DNA of 59,736 nt from Hylemonella gracilis ATCC 19624 (GTDB lineage Bacteria > Pseudomonadota > Gammaproteobacteria > Burkholderiales > Burkholderiaceae_C): the NCBI RefSeq assembly GCF_000211835.1, contig NZ_AEGR01000082.1, positions 1-59,736 of the forward strand. The letters run 5' to 3'. Shown piece after piece: positions 8,207 through 18,428 of the stretch. Positions within the stretch are counted from its first letter, which is position 1. Each line of letters starts with the position of its first letter. Under the pieces are notes generated by a model that saw nothing but the letters and a program-made list of their open reading frames with translations, was not told the origin of the DNA and did no database searches. The translations under genes and the position numbers were made by a program.

Positions 8207-8212
8207 ATTATA
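8207..8212 (-). promoter_or_regulatory. -10 element of the rpmBG promoter
   Basis: Minus-strand TATAAT, a perfect match to the sigma70 -10 consensus, 110 bp upstream of the rpmB start. No good -35 hexamer is found at 16-18 bp, which weakens the call, but nothing else on this strand could serve the operon. Confidence 0.5.
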
Positions 8213-8280
8213 GCCAATTTGGCGACATTGCTGGCGTGGGATGGGTTTGGGTGGTAGGGCGCAGGCGCGTCCGTTGCTGG

Positions 8281-8372
8281 CACCCGGCGTGGCGGGCTTG
8301 GGGACCCCCTCCTCATGAGATTTGCCGCGCAAATCAAAATCGTCGGTTTCCCCAAGCCCGCCGCACCGGGTG
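8281..8372. repeat. Nested stem-loop repeat, copy A
   Basis: A 92-bp element. Two outer 24-bp arms (8281-8304 and 8349-8372) are complementary with two mismatches and enclose a loop of exactly 44 bases. In the loop a 39-bp core (8308-8346) contains a small hairpin, GATTTGC-CGC-GCAAATC, at 8319-8335. Copy B at 8431-8520 carries the same core inverted, with an unrelated outer stem. Confidence 0.8.
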
Positions 8373-8430
8373 CCGGCCAGAGGGTAGGTGTTTCGGGCGG
8401 GCCTGGAAGGGAACGATGCCGTAGGCTCAA

Positions 8431-8520
8431 GCGGATCGTGGGCGGGGCGGGTCGCGCCGCCGATTTTGATTTGCGCAGCAAATCTCATGAGGCGGACGGC
8501 CCGCCCCGCCCGCGATCCGC
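8431..8520. repeat. Nested stem-loop repeat, copy B
   Basis: A 90-bp element. Outer 23-bp arms (8431-8453 and 8498-8520, two mismatches) again enclose exactly 44 bases. The 39-bp core (8457-8495) is the inverse of copy A with three mismatches and holds GATTTGC-GCA-GCAAATC. The outer stem sequence differs completely from copy A. Together the two copies occupy most of the 469-bp gap between rpmB and trxB; I see no gene there. Confidence 0.8.
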
Positions 8521-8565
8521 GCCGTGAAGCGCAACGAGCAACGAGGCCGCAGACGCAGAGTCGCT

Positions 8566-9561
<996 letters not shown>

Positions 9562-9770
9562 TCAATGAGCTCGGTGGGCTGAAAGGGCGGTGCCCCGGCA
9601 GGCCGGCGGGGCGAGGTAGACTGATGATCCATTCAGCCCGGCGCATGGATTTCGTGTCGCGATGCAACAGAGATGTCATTGTAAGAATCCTTGCAAGACA
9701 TCGCTGCTTGTCAGTCTATGCTCGCGAAACACGCTAGGTTGGCGAGTGAGCAGAAAAACGAGTAGTACCC

Positions 9771-10451
9771 ATGTCGATGTTGAGCAATCTGGATCTGTTG
9801 CGCAGGGTGTCGTTGTTTTCCCTGTTGAGCGAAACGCAGTTGCAGGCCCTGGCGGATTCCGTGTCCAAGCGGCGCTACAAACGGGGCGACCGTGTCGTCA
9901 CCCAAGGTCAGAAAACCGGTGCGCTGTTCGTGATCCTCTCCGGGCGCGCCCGCGTGCTGATGAGCAGTGGCAGCCGGCGCCGCGAGGTGATCCTCGCTTC
10001 GCTGCAAACGGGTGACTATTTTGGTGAGATGAGCCTGATCGACGGCGAGGCGCATTCGGCCTCGGTGGACGCGGAGGCGGAACTCGATGTGCTTGCCTTG
10101 GACCAGGCCGCCTTCATCCGCTTGCTGGGCGAGAGCGCCGCCATCGCGCACGGCATCATGCGGGGTCTGGTGCGGCGCTTGCGCCAGGCCGACCGCAAGA
10201 TCGGAACGCTGGCACTGATGAGTGTCTATGGCAGGGTGGCCAATGTGCTGCTCGACATGGCCAAGGCCGCGCCCGCCGGGGACATGATCATCCGCGTGCG
10301 CTTCTCGCGCCAGGATCTGGCCCAAATGGTGGGGGCCTCGCGCGAGATGGTGAGCCGGGTGATGAAGGATTTCGAGGAGCAGGGTTTCGTGATCCCGCTC
10401 GAAGGCGGCGCGCTCTACGTGAAAGAGCGCCGCGCCACGCCGCGCCATTGA
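9771..10451 (+). CDS. Crp/Fnr family transcriptional regulator
   Basis: 226-aa DNA-binding regulator with an N-terminal cyclic-nucleotide-binding-type beta-roll (about residues 20-130; GDYFGEMSLIDGEAHSASV is the phosphate-binding-cassette region). A long dimerisation helix follows, then a C-terminal winged helix-turn-helix (about residues 160-220; FSRQDLAQMVGASREMVSRVMKDFEEQGFV). There is no N-terminal cysteine cluster, so it is not an FNR iron-sulphur sensor. The cassette retains FGEMSL but has HSASV where CRP has RSAxV, so cAMP binding is uncertain. It is followed by a hairpin terminator just before ftsK, so it is probably monocistronic. Confidence 0.88.
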   Translation: MSMLSNLDLLRRVSLFSLLSETQLQALADSVSKRRYKRGDRVVTQGQKTGALFVILSGRARVLMSSGSRRREVILASLQTGDYFGEMSLIDGEAHSASVDAEAELDVLALDQAAFIRLLGESAAIAHGIMRGLVRRLRQADRKIGTLALMSVYGRVANVLLDMAKAAPAGDMIIRVRFSRQDLAQMVGASREMVSRVMKDFEEQGFVIPLEGGALYVKERRATPRH

Positions 10452-10474
10452 CCTTGGCACCGGGGCGTCTTCCG

Positions 10475-10507
10475 GGCCGGCTTGCCGGCCGTTTGCTTTT
10501 TTGTTTG
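10475..10507 (+). terminator. Rho-independent terminator after the Crp/Fnr gene
   Basis: A GGCCGG-CTTG-CCGGCC hairpin (10475-10490) is followed by GTTTGCTTTTTTG. The T-tract ends only a few bases before the predicted ftsK start at 10509, so the terminator fills the place where a ribosome-binding site would be expected. Confidence 0.7.
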
Positions 10508-10508
10508 C

Positions 10509-13010
10509 ATGACTGATCGATCCGACACGCTGAATCCCGGCCCCACGGCCCTGGCCACCCTGCGTAGCCGTTACGCGGGCGAACTGATGCTGTTCCTGGG
10601 CCTGGTGCTGCTGGTGTACTGGGGCATGGCGCTGGGCACGCACAGTTTGGGCGACCCGGCCTGGTCCACCTCGGGCAGTGGCACGGGCTCGGTGCGCAAC
10701 CAGGGGGGGCTGCTGGGGGCGTGGGTGGCTGATGCGAGCTATTACCTGTTCGGTTTCTCGGTCTGGTGGTGCTGGGCCGCCGCGGTGCGCAGCTGGTTCT
10801 CCACGCTGGCGCGGGCCTTGCGCTCGCCCCGGCTGGATGCGGGCTCCGCCGCTGCCTGGGAGCCGCCATCCCCCGAAGCCCCGGCGCCGTCGTCCACCGG
10901 CTGGACGCTGAAGGCTGAACTGTTCGTCGCCGGACGTTGGGGTTTTTGGACCGGCCTGGCCTTGCTGATGCTGGCCAGCACCTCCCTGGAGTGGTCGCGT
11001 TTCTACAGCTACGAGCCGCACCTGCCCGGCCACGCGGGCGGCGTCCTGGGCTACTGGATGGGGCCGCTGGCCGCGCGCTGGCTGGGCCCGACCGGTTCGG
11101 CCCTGCTGGCCATTGGTCTGTGGGTGCTGGCCGTGGCCTGGGTCTTCCGTTTTTCTTGGGGGCTGACGGCGGAACGCCTGGGCGCTTTCGTGCAAATGCT
11201 GCTGGACGCGCGGCGCGCGCGCCGTGAGCGCGCTCAGGACCGTGCCCTGGGCGCGCAGGCCGCGCGTGAGCGCGAACAAGAGGACGCTGCCCGCGCCTTG
11301 GCGGCGCGCCAAGCCCAGGCCGCAGAAGCTCAAGTCGACGACGAAGCGGACGACCTGCCTTCGGCGATCGGCGCTTCCTTGAGCGCTGCCGCGCCAGTGC
11401 GACCCGCCGCGCCGCGCCTGGAACCCCAGTTCGACGCCCCCGTGCCGCCGGCTGTGAAGCCCAGCGCGCGGGTGGTCAAGGAGCGGCAGAAGAACCTGTT
11501 CGCCGACATGCCGGACACCAAGCTGCCCCAGGTGGACCTGCTGGACAGTGCGAGCGCGCAAGGCCGCCAAGAGACCGTCTCGCCCGAAACGCTGGAGATG
11601 ACCAGCCGCCTGATCGAAAAGAAACTCGGCGACTTCGGTGTGCAGGTGCGCGTGGTGACCGCGCAGCCCGGCCCGGTGATCACGCGCTACGAGATCGACC
11701 CCGCCACCGGCGTCAAGGGCTCCCAGATCGTCAACCTGGCCAAGGACCTCGCGCGTTCGCTTTCGCTGGTGTCCATCCGCGTGATCGAGACCATCCCCGG
11801 CAAGAACTACATGGCGCTGGAACTGCCCAACGCCAAGCGGCAGAGCATCCGCCTGTCGGAAATCCTGGGTTCGCAGGTCTACAACGATGCCAAGAGCCTG
11901 CTGACCATCGGTCTGGGCAAGGACATCGTGGGCCTCCCCGTGGTGGCTGACCTGGCCAAGATGCCGCACGTGCTGGTGGCGGGCACCACGGGTTCCGGCA
12001 AGTCCGTCGGCATCAACGCCATGATCCTGAGCCTGCTCTACAAGGCCGAGGCCAAGGACGTGCGCCTGCTGATGATCGACCCCAAGATGCTGGAGATGAG
12101 CGTCTACGAGGGCATCCCGCACCTGCTGGCCCCCGTGGTCACGGACATGCGGCAGGCCGCGCACGGCCTGAACTGGTGCGTGGCCGAGATGGAGAAGCGC
12201 TACCGCCTGATGAGCAAATTGGGCGTGCGCAATCTCGCGGGCTACAACGCGAAGATCGACGAGGCGGCCGCGAAGGAAGCCTTCATCTACAACCCCTTCA
12301 GCCTCACGCCCGATAGCCCGGAGCCCTTGCAGCGCCTGCCGCACATCGTGGTGGTCATCGACGAACTGGCCGACCTGATGATGGTGGTGGGCAAGAAGAT
12401 CGAGGAGCTGATCGCCCGCCTGGCCCAGAAGGCACGCGCCGCGGGCATACACCTCATTCTCGCCACGCAGCGCCCCAGCGTGGACGTGATCACCGGCCTG
12501 ATCAAGGCCAACATCCCGACGCGCATCGCCTTCCAGGTCAGCAGCAAGATCGACAGCCGCACCATCCTCGACCAAATGGGCGCCGAGGCCTTGCTGGGCA
12601 TGGGCGACATGCTGTACATGCCCAGCGGCACGGGACTGCCGATCCGCGTGCACGGCGCCTTCGTCAGCGACGAGGAAGTGCACCGCGTGGTCAGCTACCT
12701 CAAGACCCAGGGCGAGCCGGACTACATCGAAGGCGTGCTCGAAGGCGGCACGGTCGACGGCGAGGAGGGCGGTGACTTGCTCGGGGGCGGAACTGGCGGC
12801 GCGGGGGGCGAGAAAGACCCGATGTACGACCAGGCCGTGGAGATCGTGCTCAAGAACCGCAAAGCCAGCATCTCTCTGGTGCAGCGCCACCTGAAGATCG
12901 GCTACAACCGCGCGGCCCGCCTGGTCGAGGACATGGAAAATGCCGGCCTCGTCAGTCCCATGAACACCAATGGACAGCGCGACATCCTGGTGCCCGCGCG
13001 TTCGGAGTGA
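10509..13010 (+). CDS. ftsK: DNA translocase FtsK
   Basis: Septum-anchored double-stranded DNA translocase for chromosome dimer resolution with XerCD; 833 aa. The N-terminal third has about four transmembrane helices (residues about 25-225), followed by an Ala/Arg/Glu-rich linker (about 235-330). The motor domain has Walker A GTTGSGKS near residue 493 and Walker [11 protein letters not shown]. The C-terminal gamma winged-helix domain ([33 protein letters not shown]) recognises KOPS. The start at ATG 10509 ([10 protein letters not shown]) is preferred over an in-frame TTG inside the upstream hairpin, although no Shine-Dalgarno precedes it. It is coupled to lolA, whose start lies within a few bases of the stop. 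Confidence 0.93.
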   Translation: MTDRSDTLNPGPTALATLRSRYAGELMLFLGLVLLVYWGMALGTHSLGDPAWSTSGSGTGSVRNQGGLLGAWVADASYYLFGFSVWWCWAAAVRSWFSTLARALRSPRLDAGSAAAWEPPSPEAPAPSSTGWTLKAELFVAGRWGFWTGLALLMLASTSLEWSRFYSYEPHLPGHAGGVLGYWMGPLAARWLGPTGSALLAIGLWVLAVAWVFRFSWGLTAERLGAFVQMLLDARRARRERAQDRALGAQAAREREQEDAARALAARQAQAAEAQVDDEADDLPSAIGASLSAAAPVRPAAPRLEPQFDAPVPPAVKPSARVVKERQKNLFADMPDTKLPQVDLLDSASAQGRQETVSPETLEMTSRLIEKKLGDFGVQVRVVTAQPGPVITRYEIDPATGVKGSQIVNLAKDLARSLSLVSIRVIETIPGKNYMALELPNAKRQSIRLSEILGSQVYNDAKSLLTIGLGKDIVGLPVVADLAKMPHVLVAGTTGSGKSVGINAMILSLLYKAEAKDVRLLMIDPKMLEMSVYEGIPHLLAPVVTDMRQAAHGLNWCVAEMEKRYRLMSKLGVRNLAGYNAKIDEAAAKEAFIYNPFSLTPDSPEPLQRLPHIVVVIDELADLMMVVGKKIEELIARLAQKARAAGIHLILATQRPSVDVITGLIKANIPTRIAFQVSSKIDSRTILDQMGAEALLGMGDMLYMPSGTGLPIRVHGAFVSDEEVHRVVSYLKTQGEPDYIEGVLEGGTVDGEEGGDLLGGGTGGAGGEKDPMYDQAVEIVLKNRKASISLVQRHLKIGYNRAARLVEDMENAGLVSPMNTNGQRDILVPARSE

Positions 13011-13012
13011 AG

Positions 13013-13786
13013 ATGAACCCATCCCTGTCGGTGATGAAGCCGCATTCCTATTTTCCGGCGGCGCATGGCGCGCTCGTCTTTCGCTGCGGCGCTGTCGCTC
13101 GCACGGTCGCGCTCATCCTGCTGAGCTTGCTGCTGCTGTGGTTCGCTCCTGGCCCGGTCCAAGCGCAGGACGGCAAACCGCTCGACGGCCTGAGTGCGCT
13201 GTCCGTGTTCTTGCAAACCACGCGCAGTGGTCGCTCGGATTTCACCCAGGTCGTGACCCTGCCCCCGCGCGCCAGCGAAGGCAGCACCCGTGTGGCCCGC
13301 ACGCGCAGTTCCAACGGCAGTTTCGCCTTCCAGCGCCCAGGGCGCTTCCGCTTCGTGTATGCCGCGCCCTTGTCGCAGACCATCGTGGCCGACGGCAAGA
13401 CGCTGTGGCTCCATGACGAAGACTTGAACCAGGTCACCGTCCGTTCCCAGGCCGGCGCGCTGGACGACACGCCGGCCGCCCTGATCGCTGGCGCCTCGGA
13501 CCTGCGCACCTTGCAGGCCAGCTACGAGTTGGCCAACGACGGCGCGCGCGATGGCCTGCTCTGGGTGCGCGCCACGCCCAAGGCGCGTGAGGGCCAGACC
13601 CAGCAACTGCGCGTCGGCCTGCGTGCCGTGTCGCCAACCCAGGTGGAATTGGGCGCCTTCGAAATCCTGGACAGCTTCGGCCAGCGTTCCCTGCTGACCT
13701 TCAGCCGCATGCAGGTCAATGCGAACCTGCCGGCTGACACCTTCCGCTTCACGCCGCCGGCTGGTGCAGACATCATCCGGCCTTGA
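13013..13786 (+). CDS. lolA: Outer-membrane lipoprotein carrier LolA
   Basis: Periplasmic chaperone of 257 aa that accepts lipoproteins from LolCDE and passes them to LolB. GGAG at 13004-13007, five bases before the ATG at 13013, decides this start; the next ATG at 13034 is an alternative. The signal peptide has an unusually long n-region, then LILLSLLLLWFAPGPVQA with cleavage near AQA|QDGK. The mature protein shows the LolA core: SDFTQVV, SFAFQRPGRFRFVYAAPLSQTIVADGKTLWLHDEDLNQVT and DTPAALI. ftsK-lolA is a common betaproteobacterial arrangement. Confidence 0.9.
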   Translation: MNPSLSVMKPHSYFPAAHGALVFRCGAVARTVALILLSLLLLWFAPGPVQAQDGKPLDGLSALSVFLQTTRSGRSDFTQVVTLPPRASEGSTRVARTRSSNGSFAFQRPGRFRFVYAAPLSQTIVADGKTLWLHDEDLNQVTVRSQAGALDDTPAALIAGASDLRTLQASYELANDGARDGLLWVRATPKAREGQTQQLRVGLRAVSPTQVELGAFEILDSFGQRSLLTFSRMQVNANLPADTFRFTPPAGADIIRP

Positions 13787-13836
13787 AGCCGGATGCACGG
13801 CAGGTCAAGTCAGGTCAAGTTCGTGCGCGGCGCGGT

Positions 13837-14583
13837 TCAATGGCCACCCGCGCCGCCGGTTCCGCCTGCGGGAGTACCCAGGCGCTTGCGCACCCGGATG
13901 TTGAGCATTTCCACGACCAACGAGAAGGCCATCGCGAAGTAGATGTAGCCCTTGGGCACGTGGTGGTCGAAGCCTTCGGCGATCAGCACCACGCCGACCA
14001 CGACCAGGAAGGACAGGGCCAGCATCTTGACGGTCGGGTGCTCGGACACGAAGTTGCCGATGGCGCCCGCGAACACCATCATCAGCGCCACCGAGGCCAC
14101 CACGGCCGCGATCATGACCGCGACCTCGTCCACCATGCCCACGGCGGTGATGATGGAGTCCAACGAGAACACCAGGTCCACCACCATGATTTGCAGGATC
14201 ACCGCGGTGAACGTGGCGCGGGCCTTGCTCCCGGACGATTCTTCCCCGCCTTCCATCGCGTGGTGAATCTCGCCCGTGCTTTTCCAGATCAGGAACAGGC
14301 CGCCCAAGATGAGGATCAGGTCTCGCCCCGAGACCTCCTGGCCCAGCACGGTGAACAGGGGCGCCACCAGGCCGATGATCCACGACAGCACCAGCAGCAG
14401 GCCGATGCGCATGAACATGGCCATGAACAGGCCCAGGCGACGGGCCAGCGCGCGTTGCGCGGCGGGCAGTTTGTCCACCAGGATGGAGATGAAGATCACG
14501 TTGTCGATGCCCAGCACCAGCTCCAGCGCGGTCAGCGTGGCGAAGGCGATCCAGGCCTGAGGATCGGTCAAGAGTTCCAGCAT
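13837..14583 (-). CDS. TerC family integral membrane protein
   Basis: Multi-pass inner-membrane protein of 248 aa. AAGGAG six bases before the ATG at 14583 ([11 protein letters not shown]) fixes the start. Conserved acidic TerC motifs lie in the membrane: [17 protein letters not shown] (about residues 18-34) and the repeated pattern [15 protein letters not shown] (about 138-152). About seven hydrophobic helices are visible, and the tail is Gly/Thr rich. The TerC/YgdQ/YoaE family is linked to tellurite resistance and, more recently, metal (for example manganese) handling at the membrane; the substrate here is unknown. It is divergent from argH (47 bp) and convergent with lolA. Confidence 0.85.
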   Translation of the reverse strand: MLELLTDPQAWIAFATLTALELVLGIDNVIFISILVDKLPAAQRALARRLGLFMAMFMRIGLLLVLSWIIGLVAPLFTVLGQEVSGRDLILILGGLFLIWKSTGEIHHAMEGGEESSGSKARATFTAVILQIMVVDLVFSLDSIITAVGMVDEVAVMIAAVVASVALMMVFAGAIGNFVSEHPTVKMLALSFLVVVGVVLIAEGFDHHVPKGYIYFAMAFSLVVEMLNIRVRKRLGTPAGGTGGAGGH

Positions 14584-14630
14584 GGTTGTCTCCTTGTATT
14601 GGCTGGTGGGTCGATAGAATCCATCCAATT

Positions 14631-16088
14631 ATGTCCACCCCCAATCAACTCGACAAAAAATCCGAGGCCTGGTCGGCCCTGTTCTCCGAACCCATGAGCG
14701 AGCTGGTCAAGCGCTACACGGCCAGCGTGTTCTTCGACCAGCGCCTGTGGCAGGCCGACATCACCGGCAGCCTGGCCCACGCCGACATGCTGGCGGCGCA
14801 AAAGATCATCGGCGCCGACGATCTGGCTGCCATCCAGAAGGGCATGGCCCAGATCCGCGCCGAAATCGAGGGCGGCCAGTTCGAGTGGCAGCTTGACCTG
14901 GAGGACGTGCACCTCAACATCGAGGCACGCCTGACGCAATTGGTCGGCGACGCCGGCAAGCGACTGCACACGGGCCGCAGCCGCAACGACCAGGTGGCGA
15001 CCGACGTGCGCCTGTGGTTGCGCGGCGAGATCGACCTGATCACCGGCCTGCTGTCTGACTTGCAAAAAGCCTTGCTGAGCGTGGCCGAGCAGAACGTGGA
15101 CACCATCTTGCCGGGCTTCACCCATTTGCAGGTCGCCCAGCCCGTGAGCTTCGCCCACCATTTGCTGGCCTACGTGGAGATGTTCGCGCGTGACGCCGAG
15201 CGCATGGCCGACGTGCGCAAGCGCGTCAACCGCTTGCCCCTGGGCAGCGCCGCGCTGGCTGGCACCACCTACCCGCTGGACCGCGAGCGCGTGGCGAAAA
15301 CGCTGGGCATGGTGGATGAACAAGGCCAGGCCTGCATCTGCCAGAACAGCCTGGACGCCGTGAGTGATCGCGACTTCGCCATCGAATTCAGCGCCGCCGC
15401 CTCGCTCGTCATGGTGCATGTCAGCCGCCTGAGCGAAGAACTGATTCTGTGGATGAGCCAGAACTTTGGCTTCATCAAAATCGCGGACCGCTTCACCACC
15501 GGCAGTTCCATCATGCCGCAGAAGAAGAACCCGGACGTGCCCGAGCTCGCGCGTGGCAAGACTGGGCGCGTGGTCGGCCACCTGATGGGCCTGATCACCC
15601 TGATGAAGGGTCAGCCCCTGGCCTACAACAAGGACAACCAGGAAGACAAGGAGCCGCTGTTCGACACGGTGGACACCTTGAAGGACACGCTGCGCATCTT
15701 CAGCGAGATGGTCGGCGGCCAGGTCAACCCCGCCACCGGCAAACTCGAAGGCGGCATCACGGTCAACGCGCCGGCCATGGAACAGGCCGCGCTCAAGGGC
15801 TACGCGACGGCGACCGATCTGGCCGACTACCTGGTCAAGAAAGGCCTGCCTTTCCGCGACGCGCACGAAACCGTGGCCCATGCGGTCAAGGCCGCCGTCA
15901 GCCACAGCTGTGATCTGTCCGAACTGCCCCTGACGGTGCTGCTGCAATTCAACAAGAGCATCGAGAAAGACGTGTACGAGGTGCTGAGCCTGCGCGGCTC
16001 GCTCAACGCGCGCAACACCGTCGGCGGCACCGCGCCCGCGCAGGTGCGCCAGCAGATCGCGCGGCACCGCGCGCGGCTCGCAAGCTGA
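14631..16088 (+). CDS. argH: Argininosuccinate lyase
   Basis: Cleaves argininosuccinate to arginine and fumarate, the last step of arginine biosynthesis; 485 aa, homotetrameric cytoplasmic enzyme. The superfamily signature [12 protein letters not shown] is present with its catalytic Ser, along with [19 protein letters not shown] and [16 protein letters not shown], which carries the catalytic His. The start ATG at 14631 ([15 protein letters not shown]) is chosen because upstream codons lie in the divergent terC promoter. It is not clustered with other arg genes. Confidence 0.96.
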   Translation: MSTPNQLDKKSEAWSALFSEPMSELVKRYTASVFFDQRLWQADITGSLAHADMLAAQKIIGADDLAAIQKGMAQIRAEIEGGQFEWQLDLEDVHLNIEARLTQLVGDAGKRLHTGRSRNDQVATDVRLWLRGEIDLITGLLSDLQKALLSVAEQNVDTILPGFTHLQVAQPVSFAHHLLAYVEMFARDAERMADVRKRVNRLPLGSAALAGTTYPLDRERVAKTLGMVDEQGQACICQNSLDAVSDRDFAIEFSAAASLVMVHVSRLSEELILWMSQNFGFIKIADRFTTGSSIMPQKKNPDVPELARGKTGRVVGHLMGLITLMKGQPLAYNKDNQEDKEPLFDTVDTLKDTLRIFSEMVGGQVNPATGKLEGGITVNAPAMEQAALKGYATATDLADYLVKKGLPFRDAHETVAHAVKAAVSHSCDLSELPLTVLLQFNKSIEKDVYEVLSLRGSLNARNTVGGTAPAQVRQQIARHRARLAS

Positions 16089-16175
16089 CCTGTCTGCGCC
16101 CGGGTAAGCCCGAACGCGCGGGCTCCGGACCGCTGCTCTGGTGTCGGTTGGAGGGCACGTTCCCGCCATCGATGC

Positions 16176-16222
16176 TTGTCATATCGCGGGCGGCGCTTCA
16201 CGGCGCTGTCATTGAAATGACA
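16176..16222 (+). promoter_or_regulatory. Pho-box-like and inverted-repeat region upstream of ABC importer
   Basis: TTGTCATAT (16176-16184), TTCAC (16197-16201) and CTGTCAT (16206-16212) lie on one strand. The last two have their TCAC/TCAT cores 11 bp apart, the spacing of PhoB half-sites. The same segment forms an inverted repeat TGTCAT-TGAA-ATGACA (16207-16222). It sits 25-70 bp before the ATP-binding gene. A PhoB operator and another dimeric regulator's site are both possible. Confidence 0.35.
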
Positions 16223-16247
16223 TGTCTGCTGCCTAGCATGGGCGTCC

Positions 16248-17375
16248 ATGAAACCGAATCCCAGCGCCGCGGGTGTCGCGGTGACCGTGGAGCACCTGGA
16301 ACGACGCCATGGCGATCAGTACGCGCTACAGGACTTCAGCATCACGCTTGAGCCAGGCGGTGTGCTCGCGCTCTTGGGCCCCTCGGGTTGCGGCAAGACC
16401 ACATTGTTGAAACTGCTGGCCGGGCTTGACCGGCCCAGCGGGGGGCGCATTCTGTTCGGCGGCCGCACCATGGCCGGCGACGGCGTCATGGAGCCGCCTC
16501 AGAAGCGCGAACTCGGCATGGTGTTCCAGGACTATGCGCTGTGGCCGCACATGAGTGTGCTGGCCAACGTGGCCTTTCCATTGCAAATGCGGGGCCTGTC
16601 GGCGCCCGAGGTGCGTCGGCGCGCGCAAGAGTCACTGGAGCGTGTCGGTCTGGGGGCGATGGCTGGCCGGTCACCGGCTCAGCTGTCGGGTGGTCAGCAG
16701 CAGCGCGTGGCCCTGGCGCGCGCCATCGTCGCTCGGCCCCGTTTGCTCCTGTTTGACGAACCCCTGTCCAACCTCGACCGGGACCTGCGTGACAGTCTGT
16801 GCCTCGACATCACGCGCCTGCTGCGCGAGGTCGGCGCCACGGCGGTTTACGTGACGCACGACCACGAAGAGGCCTGCACGGTGGCTGACGAAGTGGCGGT
16901 GATGGCGCAAGGCCGATTGCTGCAACTGGCCACCCCAGCGACCTTGTGGAGCGCGCCGGCCAGTTCCACCGTGGCCCAGTTCCTCAAACTGGGTGCGCTC
17001 CTGCCGGCGCGTCGCGTCGCCGCGGGTGTGCATCTGGCCGATGGCGCCTTGCTGGCGCACGAGCTGCTGGCACTGGTGCCCGGCATGGCGGAAGACGGAG
17101 CCGACAGCGACGACGCGGCGCACCGCCCGCGTCAGGGCCAGGTCTTGATTCCTGGCCATGCCGTCACTCCCGGGGCGCTGGACGGTGCCGCCTTGCACGC
17201 CACCGTGACCGCCCAGCACTACCGCAGTGGCGGTTTCGCGACCGAACTGCGCCTGCCGGGAGGCGTGTCGCTGCACACCTTGCTGCGCGAGCGTTTGCAG
17301 GCGGACAGCACCGTGGGGCTGCACATCGCGCCGCGCCAACTGCGCTGGTTCGATGCGGCCCCAGCACGGGGCTGA
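16248..17375 (+). CDS. Fbp/Afu/Pot-type ABC importer, ATP-binding subunit
   Basis: ATPase of an ABC importer, 375 aa, inner face of the membrane. It contains Walker A GPSGCGKT (about residues 44-51), a Q-loop in MVFQDYALWPHMSV, the signature LSGGQQQR, Walker B LLLFDEP and the H-loop YVTHDHEEA. A C-terminal TOBE-like regulatory domain occupies roughly residues 270-370. It is the first gene of a three-gene set (ATPase, binding protein, fused permease) of the ferric iron/hexose-phosphate/aminoethylphosphonate transporter superfamily. Sequence alone does not fix the substrate; the upstream Pho-box-like site mildly favours a phosphorylated compound. Confidence 0.85.
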   Translation: MKPNPSAAGVAVTVEHLERRHGDQYALQDFSITLEPGGVLALLGPSGCGKTTLLKLLAGLDRPSGGRILFGGRTMAGDGVMEPPQKRELGMVFQDYALWPHMSVLANVAFPLQMRGLSAPEVRRRAQESLERVGLGAMAGRSPAQLSGGQQQRVALARAIVARPRLLLFDEPLSNLDRDLRDSLCLDITRLLREVGATAVYVTHDHEEACTVADEVAVMAQGRLLQLATPATLWSAPASSTVAQFLKLGALLPARRVAAGVHLADGALLAHELLALVPGMAEDGADSDDAAHRPRQGQVLIPGHAVTPGALDGAALHATVTAQHYRSGGFATELRLPGGVSLHTLLRERLQADSTVGLHIAPRQLRWFDAAPARG

Positions 17376-17428
17376 ATCGTCATCTGCTTTTTCTCCACTC
17401 CACTCCACTTCACTCATTCGCACAAACT

Positions 17429-18424
17429 ATGACTGATCTGAGCATCGGCAATTGGAATGCCCGTTTCATCCGTCGCGCCGTCGCAGCCGCCATCGGCGCA
17501 CTGGCCCTGGTCACCACCGGTGCCCAGGCCCTGACGGTCTACTCCGCCGGCCCCGACGAACTCATCCGCAACCTGGCCGAAGGTTATGAACGCGCCACTG
17601 GCGTCAAGGTCGACGTGTTTCAGGCCGACACCGGCAAGGTCATGGCGCGTTTGGAAGCCGAGGCAGCCAACCCGCGCGCCGACGTGGTGATTTCCGCGTC
17701 CTGGGACAGCGCGCTCGACCTGCACCAGCGCGGGTGGCTGTTGACTTACCAGAGTCCGAATGCCGCCAAGGTGCCGGCGCTTTACAAGGGCCCGAGCTAC
17801 GTGGCCCAGGGCCTCTCGGCGCTGGCCATCGCCTGGAACCCCGGCAGCGGCACGCCGCGTCCGCAGGACTGGAGTGATCTGGCCGGCGAAGCCTTCCGCG
17901 GCAAGGTCAACATGCCCAACCCCGCGCAGTCGGGCACCGCGCTGGAATTGCTGTCGGGGCTTCAGGCCGCGCATGGCGCCGATGCCTGGAAGCTCTTCGG
18001 CGAACTCAAGGCCAAGGGCATGAATATTTCGGGCGCCAACGCGCAGGCGCTCAATCCCGTGCTGCAGGGCGCCAAGGCGGCCGTGTTCGGCGCGGTGGAT
18101 TACGTCACTTACGGTGCACAAGCCAAGGGCGAGAAGGTGGACATCATCTTTCCGTCCAGCGGCACCGTGGTGGCGGCGCGACCGATGATGATCCTCAAGT
18201 CGTCCAAGGCTCAGGCCGACGCGCGCAAGTTCATCGACTACGTGCTGTCCGACGCTGGCCAGACCGCCGTTGCTCGGGTCTACCTGATACCTGCGCGCAG
18301 CGACGTGGCCGCGCAGCGCCCGGGCCTGGACAGTTTCAAGGCCTTGCCGCCGGCTGACGCCCAGGAGCGTGCCGGCCGCCAGGCCCTGCTGGAGCGTTTC
18401 ACCGAGCTGTTCGCGCGACGCTGA
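17429..18424 (+). CDS. Fbp/Afu-type ABC importer, periplasmic substrate-binding protein
   Basis: 331-aa secreted binding protein. The start at ATG 17429 yields a signal peptide (ARFIRRAVAAAIGALALVTTGAQA, cleavage before LTVYSAG). The mature protein has the family's opening LTVYSAGPDELIRNLAEGYERATG, a GKVMARLEAEAANPRADV segment and the DYVLSDAGQTAVA...IPARSDV tail. The adjacent tyrosine pair that binds Fe3+ in FbpA is not evident in the C-terminal region (ARVYLIPARSDV has one Tyr), so iron is not a safe guess. It lies 53 bp after the ATPase and 4 bp before the permease. Confidence 0.82.
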   Translation: MTDLSIGNWNARFIRRAVAAAIGALALVTTGAQALTVYSAGPDELIRNLAEGYERATGVKVDVFQADTGKVMARLEAEAANPRADVVISASWDSALDLHQRGWLLTYQSPNAAKVPALYKGPSYVAQGLSALAIAWNPGSGTPRPQDWSDLAGEAFRGKVNMPNPAQSGTALELLSGLQAAHGADAWKLFGELKAKGMNISGANAQALNPVLQGAKAAVFGAVDYVTYGAQAKGEKVDIIFPSSGTVVAARPMMILKSSKAQADARKFIDYVLSDAGQTAVARVYLIPARSDVAAQRPGLDSFKALPPADAQERAGRQALLERFTELFARR

Positions 18425-18428
18425 CCTC

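Noticed and set aside
8146-8481. 111-codon minus-strand open frame between rpmB and trxB
   Set aside because: It runs through both stem-loop repeats, has a Pro/Arg-rich shadow-like composition and no ribosome-binding site; the DNA is better explained as structured repeats.
9711-13022. 1103-codon open frame antisense to ftsK and the Crp/Fnr gene
   Set aside because: Its composition (His/Gln/Arg/Gly-rich, no motifs) is what the complement of high-GC codon usage produces, and the sense genes are clearly real. The same applies to the 1031-codon frame antisense to valS (55570..58665), 894 codons antisense to lldD/dinB (21600..24284) and 528 codons at 102..1688.
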